A stretch of 64,000 nucleotides of DNA from Kangiella sp. (GCF_014762745.1 NZ_JABURJ010000104.1:33135-97134); one strand, 5' to 3'. Shown: positions 42,800-51,731, numbered from the stretch's first letter. The notes: a model not told the origin generated them from the letters alone. A program made the numbers and translations.

Positions 42800-43564
42800 A
42801 TGACTGCTAATCAAGAAAAGAAGGCTGTACTGTATCGAATGGTAATGGACAAACACGTTTGCCCCTACGGGCTTAAAACCAAAGATCTTTTGCTGCGTGA
42901 AGGCTATGAGGTTGAAGATAACTGGTTAACGTCTCGCAGCGAGACTGACGATTTTAAGGCTAAACATGATGTATCCACCACTCCGCAAACCTTTATCGAA
43001 GGAGTAAGAATTGGTGGCTATGAAGCTGTCAGAAAACACTTCGGGAAACCAGTAAAGTCTAAAGACGAAACCAGCTACCAGCCGGTAATTGCGCTATTTA
43101 GCATGACGTTTTTGATGGCGATAGCGGCAAGCATTGCAGTGTTCGATACAGCTCTGAATCTACAAGCATTGCATTGGTTCATAGCATTCAGTATGGCTAT
43201 TTTAGCGCTGCTAAAACTACAGGATATCGAAAGCTTTTCCATCATGTTTCTTAACTATGATTTACTCGCTAAGCGTTGGGTCCCCTACTCTTACATCTAT
43301 CCCGTGGCGGAAGGTCTCGCGGGTGTATTAATGATTGGTGGGTTGCTGCCCTGGCTCTCCGCACCATTAGCACTCACCATCGGATCGATAGGTGCAATAT
43401 CAGTGTTTAAAGCTGTCTACATTGATAAGCGAGAACTGAAATGCGCTTGCGTTGGTGGCTCCAGCAATGTGCCGCTAGGCTTTATATCATTAACTGAAAA
43501 CCTGATCATGATAGGCATGGGGATTTGGGTAGGATTAAGTGCGCTGGGCGTTAGTTTGAGTTAG
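42800..43564 (+). CDS. Glutaredoxin-MauE/DoxX fusion membrane protein
   Basis: 254 residues. The N-terminal 85 form a glutaredoxin domain with CPYG at 21-24 (monothiol version of CPYC) and the glutathione-site segment STTPQTFIEGVRIGG. The rest has four helices of the MauE/DoxX type (WFIAFSMAILALLKLQDIESF; IYPVAEGLAGVLMIGGLL) and a conserved CACVGGSSNVPLGF loop. It is likely a membrane redox protein that keeps thiols or metals reduced under metal stress. Control by the adjacent CueR-like regulator is inferred from the promoter. Confidence 0.78.
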   Translation: MTANQEKKAVLYRMVMDKHVCPYGLKTKDLLLREGYEVEDNWLTSRSETDDFKAKHDVSTTPQTFIEGVRIGGYEAVRKHFGKPVKSKDETSYQPVIALFSMTFLMAIAASIAVFDTALNLQALHWFIAFSMAILALLKLQDIESFSIMFLNYDLLAKRWVPYSYIYPVAEGLAGVLMIGGLLPWLSAPLALTIGSIGAISVFKAVYIDKRELKCACVGGSSNVPLGFISLTENLIMIGMGIWVGLSALGVSLS

Positions 43565-43642
43565 TCATGTTTAGAAGGATGACAAGCTTACACGCACAAA
43601 AGTTATTAGTATTAGCTCTTATATAACCTGACTCCATTAAAT

Positions 43643-43668
43643 AAAAAACCGCCAAGTGGCGGTTTTTT
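43643..43668. terminator. Bidirectional terminator between grx-mauE and hicB
   Basis: AAAAAACCGCC, loop AAGT, GGCGGTTTTTT. The hairpin has T-runs on both strands and lies between converging genes. Its right edge touches the hicB stop codon. Confidence 0.85.
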
Positions 43669-44116
43669 AGCAACACTCAGCAACGTCTTCTTCTTTACCC
43701 TTATCAAGCCTTGCTTCTTTTTCCATCACTGACATGGCAGCCCTCAGCAAAAATTTCGAGCGATCATGGTCTTTGGTATGACGCTCAACAAAGTCATCAA
43801 TTTTCTTGAGTGCGTATCCAGGCATTGTGACGTTTATGCGCTTGGCTTTACCCATATAATCATAGGGATCCAAGTCAATAAAAGCCCATAAAGCACCTTC
43901 AAAGTCAGGGTTAACCAGATGTTCTGCCTGATCTCCAGGAATAGGTATATCAACCCCATCTTCAGCAAGAATCTCTAGATGTTCTGCCAAAGCCTCTTTA
44001 GCGTTATCCAAAGCCTCTTCAAATGTATCACCATAAGAAAAGCACCCAGTAACGTCAGGAATAGTTACCCCAAAGCCTGTATCAGGATCTTTGTGTACTG
44101 CAACTAAATATTTCAT
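43667..44116 (-). CDS. hicB: HicB-type antitoxin
   Basis: 149 residues. The N-terminal partial RNase-H-like HicB fold is clear (TGFGVTIPDVTGCFSYGDTFEEALDNAKEALAEHLE). The C-terminal part (KRINVTMPGYALKKIDDFVERH) looks like a ribbon-helix-helix that would bind its own promoter. It neutralises the HicA mRNA interferase encoded 69 bases upstream on the same strand. Confidence 0.88.
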   Translation of the reverse strand: MKYLVAVHKDPDTGFGVTIPDVTGCFSYGDTFEEALDNAKEALAEHLEILAEDGVDIPIPGDQAEHLVNPDFEGALWAFIDLDPYDYMGKAKRINVTMPGYALKKIDDFVERHTKDHDRSKFLLRAAMSVMEKEARLDKGKEEDVAECC

Positions 44117-44185
44117 ATTTTCACCTACCGGTCACTAAGTTTGGTTCCCTCAGTTAACCAATAATAACTCCCATACCTATCTTAA

Positions 44186-44365
44186 TTATAATCGGGCTAC
44201 TTTAAGAATGTTTCGCAAAGTCCCTTTGGGTATATCCTTTTTAGGATGCGGAATAGTTAATAATTCCGGATAATCTTTGTGCTTAAAGTGGTGGTGGCTA
44301 CCCTTAACCCTTACAAGTTCCCACCCAGCTTTTTCTATTAAATTGATTAAATCGCCGCTTTTCAT
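44186..44365 (-). CDS. hicA: HicA-type toxin (mRNA interferase)
   Basis: Missed by the ORF track because it has only 59 residues. The dsRNA-binding-like fold signature is complete: MKSGDLINLIEKAGWELVRV, KGSHHHFKHKDYPELLTIPHP (with the catalytic His) and KKDIPKGTLRNILKVARL. It is upstream of hicB on the same strand, the usual toxin-first order. HicA cleaves mRNA when free of HicB. Confidence 0.88.
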   Translation of the reverse strand: MKSGDLINLIEKAGWELVRVKGSHHHFKHKDYPELLTIPHPKKDIPKGTLRNILKVARL

Positions 44366-44534
44366 CTAAACAAATCCTTAAATAATATTTTGACTGGCTC
44401 ATTTTTATCACCTATAGAAAGTCTTGTTTGTTCACACACACTATACACACTGAAAACAGTTATTGCAAATAATTATACACACTATACTCACATAAATTTA
44501 AAGTCCGCTTGCTCATATCCCGTATAATGAAAAA

Positions 44535-44552
44535 AGCGGCCAATTGGCCGCT
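44535..44552 (-). terminator. Terminator of nhaD
   Basis: AGCGGCCAATTGGCCGCT is a perfect GC-rich palindrome. On the minus strand it is followed by a run of T, 19 bases past the nhaD stop. Confidence 0.8.
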
Positions 44553-44570
44553 GTATTAATAGTGTTTCTT

Positions 44571-45986
44571 TTAAGATCCGTTTATAAACAAGTGCACCCA
44601 GATGCTGGCTGCGTAGCCGAGTGCGATGGCGGGTGTCCATTTGAGGTGTGTCATGAAGGTGTAGTGGCCGCGGGCCTGTCCCATGAGTGCTATACCCGCT
44701 GCTGAGCCGACGGATAATAAGCTGCCGCCGACGCCTGCTGTTAAGGTGACCAGTAGCCATTGTGCGTGTGACATGTCGGGTTGCATGGTGAGTACTGCGA
44801 ACATGACCGGGATGTTGTCGACGATGGATGACAAGATACCGACGAGGACGTTGGCTGGAGTGGCGCCAAGTTCACCGTACATGTAGCTGGATGCCATGCC
44901 AAGATAGCCTAAGAATCCTAAACCACCTACGGCAAGAATCACGCCATAGAAGAAGAATAAAGTATCCCATTCTGCTTGCGCGATACGGTCGAAGATATCG
45001 TAGGGTCTTTGAGTTGAAACACTGGTTGGGTTTTCTTCGGTTTCTTTTTTATGTTGTCTGCGCAGGAAGAAGCCATAGAATTTCAGGAAGCCAAGACCAA
45101 GCATCATGCCGATAGCTGGTGGCAGGTGCAGGAAGTTATGGAATGAAATGGCTGTGATGATGGTGAGCAGGAAGAGGCCGACGATCACTAAACCACCCTG
45201 CTTTATTTGCGCATGACTGCCCTCTTCAATTGCTGCAGGTTTGCCCTTCATGATGGCAAATTGCATGATAAATGCTGGCACCAGGAAGTTAACCACTGAT
45301 GGTATAAATAATGAGAAAAACTCTGAGAATTCAACCATGCCTTTTTGCCAGACCATCAGGGTTGTGATGTCGCCGAATGGGCTGAATGCGCCACCTGCGT
45401 TGGCCGCGACAACGATGTTGATACAGCTGACGCCGACGAATTTTGCATGGCCATTACCAACCGCTAACACTACTGAACACATGATCAATGCGGTGGTTAA
45501 GTTGTCCGCAATCGGTGAGATAAAGAAGGCAAGAATACCAGTCATCCAGAATAGTTGTTTGTAGGTAAAGCCTTTATTGACCAGCCAATCACGCAGAGCA
45601 TCAAACACATCACGCTCAATCATGGCGTTAATGTAGGTCATGGCAACGAGCAGGAAGAAGAACAGCTCAGCGTACTCTAGGAAGTTATGGCGAATACCCT
45701 CTTCTGCTAAGGTCGATAAACCATGCTGTTTATAGACAATACCAATCACCAGCCAGATTAAACCCGCCGCGATTAGAATTGGCTTAGATTTTCTTAAGTG
45801 GATTTTTTCTTCGAATATGACCAGTGAGTACGCTATGACGAAGATGGCGATGGCCACAAAACCGACCCAGTGGTCAGTTAAATTAAGTAAAGTTCCAGAT
45901 GAGGTTTCTGACGCAAGCACTTGAAAAGGAAGGAATAACAAAGATAAAAACAAAATAGACGAATATTTTTTCATGGTATTTGCCAT
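44571..45986 (-). CDS. nhaD: NhaD-type Na+/H+ antiporter
   Basis: A 471-residue inner-membrane protein of the ion-transporter superfamily with about 12 helices and a signal-like N-terminus. NhaD features include LAFFISPIADNLTTALIMCSVVLAVG near 155, CINIVVAANAGGAFSPFGDITTLM near 188 and SIVDNIPVMFAVL near 385, holding charged residues within the membrane. It exports Na+ or Li+, common in salt-adapted gammaproteobacteria. An FNR/Anr-like box lies upstream (46038). Confidence 0.92.
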   Translation of the reverse strand: MANTMKKYSSILFLSLLFLPFQVLASETSSGTLLNLTDHWVGFVAIAIFVIAYSLVIFEEKIHLRKSKPILIAAGLIWLVIGIVYKQHGLSTLAEEGIRHNFLEYAELFFFLLVAMTYINAMIERDVFDALRDWLVNKGFTYKQLFWMTGILAFFISPIADNLTTALIMCSVVLAVGNGHAKFVGVSCINIVVAANAGGAFSPFGDITTLMVWQKGMVEFSEFFSLFIPSVVNFLVPAFIMQFAIMKGKPAAIEEGSHAQIKQGGLVIVGLFLLTIITAISFHNFLHLPPAIGMMLGLGFLKFYGFFLRRQHKKETEENPTSVSTQRPYDIFDRIAQAEWDTLFFFYGVILAVGGLGFLGYLGMASSYMYGELGATPANVLVGILSSIVDNIPVMFAVLTMQPDMSHAQWLLVTLTAGVGGSLLSVGSAAGIALMGQARGHYTFMTHLKWTPAIALGYAASIWVHLFINGS

Positions 45987-46037
45987 GGCTATCTTTTTTC
46001 GGGTGGCGCAATTATAGGTATCTATAGCCAGATGTCA

Positions 46038-46051
46038 TAGATCTAAATCAA
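46038..46051 (-). promoter_or_regulatory. FNR/Anr-like box upstream of nhaD
   Basis: On the minus strand TTGATTTAGATCTA fits TTGAT-N4-ATCAA with one mismatch. It is centred about 58 bases before the nhaD start codon, compatible with activation at -41.5. Inferred from motif only. Confidence 0.45.
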
Positions 46052-46108
46052 TGTTTTTGCAGTATTTGTTATATGGGGTGCGATAAGTTTGGGTTATGGG
46101 TGGTAAAC

Positions 46109-46136
46109 GTAGGGACAACTCATGAGTTGTCCCTAC
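46109..46136. repeat. 28-base perfect palindromic repeat, copy 1
   Basis: GTAGGGACAACTCA is followed by its exact reverse complement. A copy with one mismatch occurs at 51511-51538. Both are intergenic. It is probably a dispersed palindromic (REP-like) element. Confidence 0.65.
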
Positions 46137-46242
46137 AGAGAGTGGGAGCGGTTTTAGGATGGGGCACACATAAGGCATGTCCGTACCAGTTGTGGGTGCG
46201 AGATTGCCGCAGTCGCTTTGCTCCTTCGCAATGACTTAAAAT

Positions 46243-46605
46243 TCACTCCACATGCAGTTCGCCTTTGTACATTTGCATCTGGCAGTGGAATTGGTAACTA
46301 CCTTTTTCGAGTTTTTTCAGTTTAATGGTTTTAGTTTTATTAATGGGCAAACTTTCGCTGATGTCTAGCTCTGGAAAAATGACCATTTCGGCGCATGGGG
46401 TTTCGTCTTTGCGATTAAATTCGAGGGTGATTTCGGTATCAGCTGGTACGCTGATACGCGACGGTTGGTAGATGCCATCTTCGACGGTAATTTTAATGAC
46501 GTCGTTGCCTTTTGCTTCTATATCTTTCGGTTTGTATATCCAGAACCAGTAAATAATCAGGGCAATAACGGCTAAGCCAGCGAGATTAATGATAAGTAAG
46601 TTCAT
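46243..46605 (-). CDS. Membrane-anchored cupredoxin-domain protein
   Basis: 120 residues with one N-terminal helix (residues 3-24) and a periplasmic cupredoxin-like domain (VEDGIYQPSRISVPADTEITLEFNRKDETPCAEMVIFPELDI, YQFHCQMQMYKGELHVE). Cys, His and Met at the end resemble type-1 copper ligands. It follows the copper ATPase by 15 bases on the same strand, so it may accept Cu exported by the pump. Confidence 0.8.
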   Translation of the reverse strand: MNLLIINLAGLAVIALIIYWFWIYKPKDIEAKGNDVIKITVEDGIYQPSRISVPADTEITLEFNRKDETPCAEMVIFPELDISESLPINKTKTIKLKKLEKGSYQFHCQMQMYKGELHVE

Positions 46606-46620
46606 AGTTTGTCCTTTGGC

Positions 46621-48873
46621 TTAATGGTCTTTAGGTTTGAAGAAACGTAATCTGTTGGCGTTGGTGACAACGGTTACTGAGGAAAACGCCATCGCAGCAC
46701 CTGCAATGACCGGACTGAGCAGGATGCCGAAAAATGGATACAAGAGACCGGCTGCAATTGGAATGCCTGCAACATTGTACACAAAGGCGCCAAACAGGTT
46801 TTGCTTGATATTGCGCAGGGTTGCTTTACTGGTTGCCACCGCATCTGCCAGGCCATGCAATGAACCACGCATTAAGGTGATATCGGCGCTTTCGATGGCC
46901 ACGTCGGTTCCTGTGCCAATAGCAAATCCAACATCAGCCTGCGCAAGTGCAGGTGCATCGTTAATACCATCACCAGTCATGCCAACCAGCTCGCCTTCTT
47001 GTTGTAATTCTTTCACTTTATTGACTTTGTCTTCCGGTAGCACTTCCGCAAAGAACTCTTCAATGCCGACTTTGTTGGCGACTGTCTTGGCGGTGGCCTT
47101 GTTATCACCAGTCAGCATCACTACGCGAATATTGTCTTTCTGTAATCGCTTTATGGCTTCAATTGAATCTTCTTTGATCGGATCTGCTACTGCAATAATG
47201 GCGGCGAGTTTTTTATCTATGGCGAAGTACATTGGGGTTTTGGCTTCGCTGGCTAACTCTTGTGCTTTATCTACTGCATGGTCAATGTCGATACCTTGAT
47301 CGCGCATCAACTTTTCATTACCAAAATACAGATGCTTACCGTCAACATTAGCTTCCACACCATGACCGGCAATAGAGTTAAAGTCTGAGCTTTTGCTAAG
47401 CTCAATATCTTTTTCTTTTGCAGACTCAACAATGGCTTGAGCGAGTGGATGCTCAGAGCCGGTTTCAAGGCTTGCCGCCAGTTTTAAGTTCTCATCGTCT
47501 GACAAATCATTGAATGACACTATGTTGGTCACTTTAGGCGAACCTTCGGTAATGGTGCCGGTTTTATCCAGTACCATGGCTGTAATTTTAGAAGCAGTCT
47601 GTAGCGATTCGCCATTACGAATAAGAACACCAGCTTCGGCGGCTTTACCGACACCGACCATCACTGACATTGGAGTTGCCAACCCTAATGCACAGGGACA
47701 GGCAATAATTAAAACTGTGGTTGCTGAAACGACGGCAAAAGCCAGCGCATCTTGCGCGCCTAAGTTAAGCCACACCAGCGCGGTGACAACCGCGATTATC
47801 ATCACAGTCGGCACAAAGTAAGCAGCGATTATGTCGGCCAGGCGGCCAATCGGTGGCTTGGAGTTTTGCGCCTGTTTGACCATTTTAATAATTTGCGCGA
47901 GCGCAGTATCTTTTCCAACACGAGTTGCTTTGAAAATTATGGAACCGCTTTTATTGATAGTACCGGCAGAGACCTCATCGCCCTCTCCTTTTTCAACCGG
48001 CATTGGCTCACCGGTCAGCATGGATTCATCAATACTCGACTTGCCTTCTGTTACGACCCCATCAACTGGAATTTTTTCACCGGGACGAACACGCACTAAA
48101 TCGTCTTTCTGAACATCTTCAATCGGGATGTCTTGTTCATCGCCATCGCGAATCACACGAGCCGTTTTAGCCTGCAAGCCGATCAAGCGTTTAATGGCTT
48201 CTGAGGTTCTGCCACGCGCTCGAACTTCCAGCGCCAGACCTAAATTAATCAAACCAATAATCATGGCGGTTGCTTCGAAATAGACATGGCGCGCCATTTC
48301 GGGAATTGAATCAGGGAAGAACACCACAACCATAGAATAGAGCCATGCGGTACCCGTACCCAATGCAATCAGGGTGTCCATGTTGGCTGAGTGATTCTTA
48401 AAGGATTTCCAGGCACCGGTAAAGAAATGCTTACCGGAAAAATACATAATAGCCAGTGTGACAAGGCCGACAATTAACCAGGCAATGCGTTCCTTGGTTG
48501 TGGTTACAGTCATGGCGCCGCCTAATAAACCATACGCCATTAAAGGGACACCAACACCCAGCGCAATCCACATCTGCGTCATGAGGCGCTTGTAATAAGC
48601 TTTGCTAGCCTGCTCCTTTTCTTCAAGAGCATCACTTTCAGATTCATTTTCAATTAACGATGCCTGATAGCCCGCATTCTCAACGGCTTGAACCATGGAG
48701 TCGCTGGAAGCGCTACCTTTAACCGTTACAGTGCGGTCAGCGAAATTCATTTCAGCGCTCTCAACGCCAGAAACGCCTTTTAATGCACCTTCAATTTTGC
48801 CGACACAACTGGCACAGCCTGCACCTTCAATGGTGAGCTCTACGGTTTTTAATTTGGAAGGATGTTCACTCAT
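46621..48873 (-). CDS. copA: Copper-translocating P1B-type ATPase
   Basis: 750 residues. One N-terminal HMA domain has GAGCASC (Cys20/Cys23). The transmembrane CPC is at 392-394 ([13 protein letters not shown]), TGEP at 287, the phosphorylation site DKTGT at 436-440, and [10 protein letters not shown] and [14 protein letters not shown] follow. This is the CopA-type Cu(I) exporter, with ATP hydrolysis in the cytoplasm. Its start overlaps the end of a remnant ORF. The nearest promoter seen is a MerR-type one at 49155, implying control by the CueR-like regulator. Confidence 0.95.
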   Translation of the reverse strand: MSEHPSKLKTVELTIEGAGCASCVGKIEGALKGVSGVESAEMNFADRTVTVKGSASSDSMVQAVENAGYQASLIENESESDALEEKEQASKAYYKRLMTQMWIALGVGVPLMAYGLLGGAMTVTTTKERIAWLIVGLVTLAIMYFSGKHFFTGAWKSFKNHSANMDTLIALGTGTAWLYSMVVVFFPDSIPEMARHVYFEATAMIIGLINLGLALEVRARGRTSEAIKRLIGLQAKTARVIRDGDEQDIPIEDVQKDDLVRVRPGEKIPVDGVVTEGKSSIDESMLTGEPMPVEKGEGDEVSAGTINKSGSIIFKATRVGKDTALAQIIKMVKQAQNSKPPIGRLADIIAAYFVPTVMIIAVVTALVWLNLGAQDALAFAVVSATTVLIIACPCALGLATPMSVMVGVGKAAEAGVLIRNGESLQTASKITAMVLDKTGTITEGSPKVTNIVSFNDLSDDENLKLAASLETGSEHPLAQAIVESAKEKDIELSKSSDFNSIAGHGVEANVDGKHLYFGNEKLMRDQGIDIDHAVDKAQELASEAKTPMYFAIDKKLAAIIAVADPIKEDSIEAIKRLQKDNIRVVMLTGDNKATAKTVANKVGIEEFFAEVLPEDKVNKVKELQQEGELVGMTGDGINDAPALAQADVGFAIGTGTDVAIESADITLMRGSLHGLADAVATSKATLRNIKQNLFGAFVYNVAGIPIAAGLLYPFFGILLSPVIAGAAMAFSSVTVVTNANRLRFFKPKDH

Positions 48874-49120
48874 GTGGTTTTACCTTAACCATAATTGGCA
48901 ATTCTTTTACCGAATCAATTGTAGTTACTTTAGCACCAATAATTAGAAGAAATAACCATAAGCTGTTGGTGATTTCCTGACTTCGAGCTTTGAAGGATGT
49001 ATAGCGTGAGTGTGAGTGTGAGTTAGCATTGATATATACCCCATCAGTTACGAATCTGTATGGGGACATACCCATTACCATTCGAGACAGTACAGCTTTT
49101 ATTTCTTGCTTAGGAGTCAT
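48866..49120 (-). pseudogene. Truncated duplicate of the glutaredoxin-MauE gene
   Basis: The first 16 codons (MTPKQEIKAVLSRMVM) closely match those of the intact gene at 42800 (MTANQEKKAVLYRMVM), including at the DNA level. After this the product diverges, loses the CPYG site, and runs through a short tandem repeat (SHSHSRYTSFK) to a stop overlapping the ATPase start. It keeps the same type of promoter upstream. The remaining ORF may just serve as a leader that couples to the ATPase gene. Confidence 0.6.
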
Positions 49121-49154
49121 AAGTTATCCTCGTACCATGTTTTGACATGGTGAT

Positions 49155-49186
49155 AGTATAAAGACAGTACCATAGTACGGAGTCAA
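49155..49186 (-). promoter_or_regulatory. MerR-type promoter upstream of the copper ATPase operon
   Basis: Minus strand: TTGACTCCGTAC, then a long spacer and TTATACT, differing from the promoter at 42735 at only a few spacer bases. It points toward the remnant ORF, the copper ATPase and the cupredoxin gene. Its own regulator gene is truncated (49192), so regulation probably comes in trans. Confidence 0.75.
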
Positions 49187-49191
49187 GCCCC

Positions 49192-49309
49192 ATGTTTCCA
49201 ATTGGCAAAAGCGAGCGGCGTTGGAGTTGAAACCATCAGGTTTTATCAACGTAAAGGTCTGCTTAGAATTTCCAAACAAGAAGGCGGAATTCGTCGTTAT
49301 AGTTTATAG
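49192..49309 (+). pseudogene. N-terminal remnant of a MerR/CueR-like regulator
   Basis: After MFPIGK a base-level defect shifts frame, then [30 protein letters not shown] continues the DNA-binding helix-turn-helix of the regulator at 42349 and stops at TAG 49307. The metal-binding part is gone. Together with the remnant at 48866 it forms an inverted, decayed copy of the pair at 42349-43564. Confidence 0.75.
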
Positions 49310-49355
49310 ATACCATCTCTCCCTTAACGATGATCACAACGGCTCTTTTATTTGA

Positions 49356-49377
49356 CATATATGATCTTTCATATATA
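49356..49377. promoter_or_regulatory. ArsR operator candidate
   Basis: ATATATGA-TCTT-TCATATAT is a perfect inverted repeat 24 bases before the arsR start. ArsR-family repressors bind such AT-rich dyads over their own promoter. Confidence 0.6.
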
Positions 49378-49400
49378 TTGCCAGCCATATATATTCAAGT

Positions 49401-49754
49401 ATGGCCAAGACTATGCAACCAACCGATTTCTTCAAGTGTTTGGCAGACGACACCCGCTTACGTTGCCTGATGTTAATCCAGCAGGCAACTGAGCTGTGCG
49501 TCTGCGAACTGATGGAAGCTTTGGATGAAAGCCAACCGAAGATTTCTCGCCATCTCGCCCAATTGCGCCAATGCGGGCTGTTGCTCGATAGGCGTGATGG
49601 TAAGTGGGTTTATTACCGTTTAAATCCGGACCTGCCAGCATGGACACACAAAGTTTTATCTGAAGCCGTTGCAGACAATCAAGCCTACATTGCAGACAAC
49701 AGACAGCGACTAAAAGATATGGCAAATCGTCCTGAACGCTCAATATGCTGCTGA
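49401..49754 (+). CDS. arsR: Arsenic-responsive repressor ArsR
   Basis: 117 residues with a winged-helix fold (FFKCLADDTRLRCLMLI; ESQPKISRHLAQLRQCGLLLDRRDGKWVYYRL). The As(III) site is the ELCVCEL motif at the start of the DNA-binding helix, as in the E. coli type. A C-terminal Cys pair (SICC) is also present. First gene of an ars operon with arsC and acr3. Confidence 0.93.
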   Translation: MAKTMQPTDFFKCLADDTRLRCLMLIQQATELCVCELMEALDESQPKISRHLAQLRQCGLLLDRRDGKWVYYRLNPDLPAWTHKVLSEAVADNQAYIADNRQRLKDMANRPERSICC

Positions 49755-49815
49755 TATCCAAAGATTTTCAATATCTTAGAACGACATATTTAACCTATTT
49801 CTACAAGGAATAGCC

Positions 49816-50289
49816 ATGAAATTACTCTTTATCTGTACTCATAACGCCTGCCGTAGCGTGCTTGGAGAAGTCATTGCGCGATCTTTAGGCCAAGGTCGTC
49901 TAGAAACTGCCAGCGCTGGAAGCGCACCGCGCGGCGTTGTCCACCCCCTTACCTTGAAATACCTCGCCAAGCACGGCTACAGCACCGAAGGATTAACCAG
50001 CCAGAGCTGGGATGAGCTGAGCCATTTTGAGCCGGATGCGGTGATTACTGTGTGTGATAGTGCCGCTGGGGAAGCCTGCCCTGTCTGGATGGGTAAAACC
50101 TTAAAAGTGCACTGGGGTTTGCCCGATCCATCAAAAGGCCATAGCTCTGAAGAGGAAGAAGCCAAAGCTTTTGCGCATGTGATTAGCGTTATCGAAAAAC
50201 GCGTTCGTGCGCTTCTGGAGAAAGATTTTGAACAGATGGACGCTGACCAACTTAAAACTGAATTGCAACAACTTGGGGAGTTATTTTAA
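49816..50289 (+). CDS. arsC: Arsenate reductase, low-molecular-weight-phosphatase type
   Basis: 157 residues. The P-loop CTHNACRS (Cys-x5-Arg) near residue 8, further Cys at the [13 protein letters not shown] segment near 80 and the HWGLPDPSK acid loop identify the PTPase-fold ArsC, which reduces arsenate to arsenite with thioredoxin or glutathione/mycothiol-type donors. The stop overlaps the acr3 start by one base. Confidence 0.93.
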   Translation: MKLLFICTHNACRSVLGEVIARSLGQGRLETASAGSAPRGVVHPLTLKYLAKHGYSTEGLTSQSWDELSHFEPDAVITVCDSAAGEACPVWMGKTLKVHWGLPDPSKGHSSEEEEAKAFAHVISVIEKRVRALLEKDFEQMDADQLKTELQQLGELF

Positions 50290-51308
50290 TGGGTGTTTTT
50301 GAACGATTTTTATCACTTTGGGTTGCTTTATGTATCGTCGTTGGCGTAACTCTGGGTAATGTATTGCCGGATGTTTTTAGCTATATCGCTAAGCTTGAAT
50401 ATGCTCATGTCAACATCTTGGTAGCAGTACTCATCTGGTTAATGATTTTCCCAATGATGGTTCAGGTTGACTTTAAATCGATTAAAGACGTCGGCAAAAA
50501 GCCAAAAGGACTGATTTTAACCTTGGTTATCAATTGGTTGATTAAGCCTTTCACTATGGCTGCGCTCGGCGTCCTTTTCTTCAAATTCTTCTTCGCCGAT
50601 TTGGTTGATCCGCAAACCGCCAATGAATACATCGCAGGTATGATTTTGCTAGGCGTCGCTCCCTGTACCGCTATGGTTTTCGTTTGGAGCCACTTAACCA
50701 AAGGAGACGCCAACTATACTTTGGTGCAAGTTTCGATTAATGACGTCATCATGGTCTTTGCCTTTGCGCCACTGGCTGCTTTCCTATTAGGCGTAACCGA
50801 CATTACAGTGCCATGGGAAACATTATTATTGTCGGTGATTCTATATGTCCTGTTACCGCTAATTGCCGGTGCAATAACACGCAATGCGTTAGATAAAAAA
50901 GATGATCATCATAGATTGCATATGTTTCTGGTCAAATCGAAGCCATGGTCGATTTTAGGCCTGTTGCTAACCATCATTTTATTGTTCGCATTTCAGGCCG
51001 AGAAAATTCTAGACAAGCCGCTTGATATTGGCCTGATTGCCATTCCATTACTGATTCAAACTTATGGCATCTTTATTATCGCCTATGCCGCTGCCAAGTT
51101 TATGAAACTGCCACATAATGTTGCCGCTCCTGCGTGCATGATCGGAACCTCAAATTTCTTTGAGCTTGCTGTAGCTGTCGCTATTTCATTGTTTGGACTA
51201 CACTCAGGTGCTGCTTTAGCCACTGTTGTCGGCGTTCTGGTTGAAGTACCAGTCATGTTATCGCTGGTGGCATTTGCAAATAGGACAAAGCATTGGTTTA
51301 AGGCTTAG
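50289..51308 (+). CDS. acr3: Arsenite efflux permease Acr3
   Basis: A 339-residue inner-membrane protein with ten helices (ACR3/BART superfamily). The conserved helix-4 Cys segment [18 protein letters not shown] and the helix-9 [17 protein letters not shown] are present. It exports As(III) made by ArsC. Translationally coupled to arsC. Confidence 0.94.
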   Translation: MGVFERFLSLWVALCIVVGVTLGNVLPDVFSYIAKLEYAHVNILVAVLIWLMIFPMMVQVDFKSIKDVGKKPKGLILTLVINWLIKPFTMAALGVLFFKFFFADLVDPQTANEYIAGMILLGVAPCTAMVFVWSHLTKGDANYTLVQVSINDVIMVFAFAPLAAFLLGVTDITVPWETLLLSVILYVLLPLIAGAITRNALDKKDDHHRLHMFLVKSKPWSILGLLLTIILLFAFQAEKILDKPLDIGLIAIPLLIQTYGIFIIAYAAAKFMKLPHNVAAPACMIGTSNFFELAVAVAISLFGLHSGAALATVVGVLVEVPVMLSLVAFANRTKHWFKA

Positions 51309-51392
51309 TTTTGAAACACAGTAGAGGTGAGTGTTTTGGACTCTCGCCTCTACACTGACAGACTAAACGTCGTAGCACTTACTTCTCAGACT

Positions 51393-51460
51393 GTCATTCC
51401 CGCGTAGGCGGGAATCCATGTTTAAGAAATAGAATAGATTCCCGCCTTCGCGGGAATGAC
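51393..51460. repeat. Inverted dispersed repeat (ATTCCCGC type)
   Basis: GTCATTCCCGCGTAGGCGGG at the left end is repeated in inverted form at the right, with an AT-rich middle. Short GGCGGGAAT repeats of this kind are common intergenic elements in proteobacteria. Confidence 0.65.
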
Positions 51461-51510
51461 AAACTGAATGTTAGTACTTTTTACTGAAATGATATTATTT
51501 ACGATAAACT

Positions 51511-51538
51511 GTACGGACAACTCATGAGTTGTCCCTAC
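51511..51538. repeat. 28-base palindromic repeat, copy 2
   Basis: Same as the copy at 46109 with one mismatch in the left arm (GTACGGACAACTCA). Intergenic, between ars and the nucleotide operon. Confidence 0.65.
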
Positions 51539-51641
51539 CTCATCTGAAAATCAATACTGAAGCACAAGCCCCCAACCATTAGGGCAAGCACGCAGGCGCC
51601 ACCCCTGTCTCCAGAAAATACTTGATCTTCCTCCTCATTCC

Positions 51642-51655
51642 TTGACAAAAATCAA
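51642..51655 (+). promoter_or_regulatory. FNR/Anr-like box upstream of the nucleotide operon
   Basis: TTGACAAAAATCAA fits TTGAT-N4-ATCAA with one mismatch. A TATGAT -10-like hexamer lies at 51672. It precedes the gene at 51732 by about 80 bases, so the operon may be induced at low oxygen. Motif-based inference. Confidence 0.55.
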
Positions 51656-51731
51656 GCAGTTAAACTGTTAATATGATATACCTAGTATGTGCTTTACACT
51701 CTTAAACACATGGAATAAAGGAGTTTGCATC

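Larger units (their letters stand above)
51309..51731. other. Repeat-rich intergenic region with promoter of the next operon
   Basis: No gene. From left to right: an imperfect hairpin just past acr3 (GTAGAGGTGAG against CTCTCGCCTCTAC at 51321-51353), an inverted repeat pair GTCATTCCCGCG...CGCGGGAATGAC (51393-51460), the palindrome copy at 51511, and an FNR-like box plus TATGAT -10 candidate near 51642-51677. Confidence 0.6.

Noticed and set aside
43571-43668. Small regulatory RNA after the glutaredoxin-MauE gene
   Set aside because: The only structure is the bidirectional terminator; no promoter is visible.
46637-47299. 220-residue plus-strand ORF
   Set aside because: It is antisense to the copper ATPase; the composition (Ala, Ser, Pro-rich) is a shadow of the real gene.
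49006-49022. GTGTGA tandem repeat as a possible phase-variation switch
   Set aside because: Only about three units, inside a decayed ORF; more likely slippage in a ghost gene.
51393-51460. The ATTCCCGC inverted repeat as a terminator of acr3
   Set aside because: It lies 85 bases past the stop, lacks a T-run and matches a common dispersed intergenic repeat.
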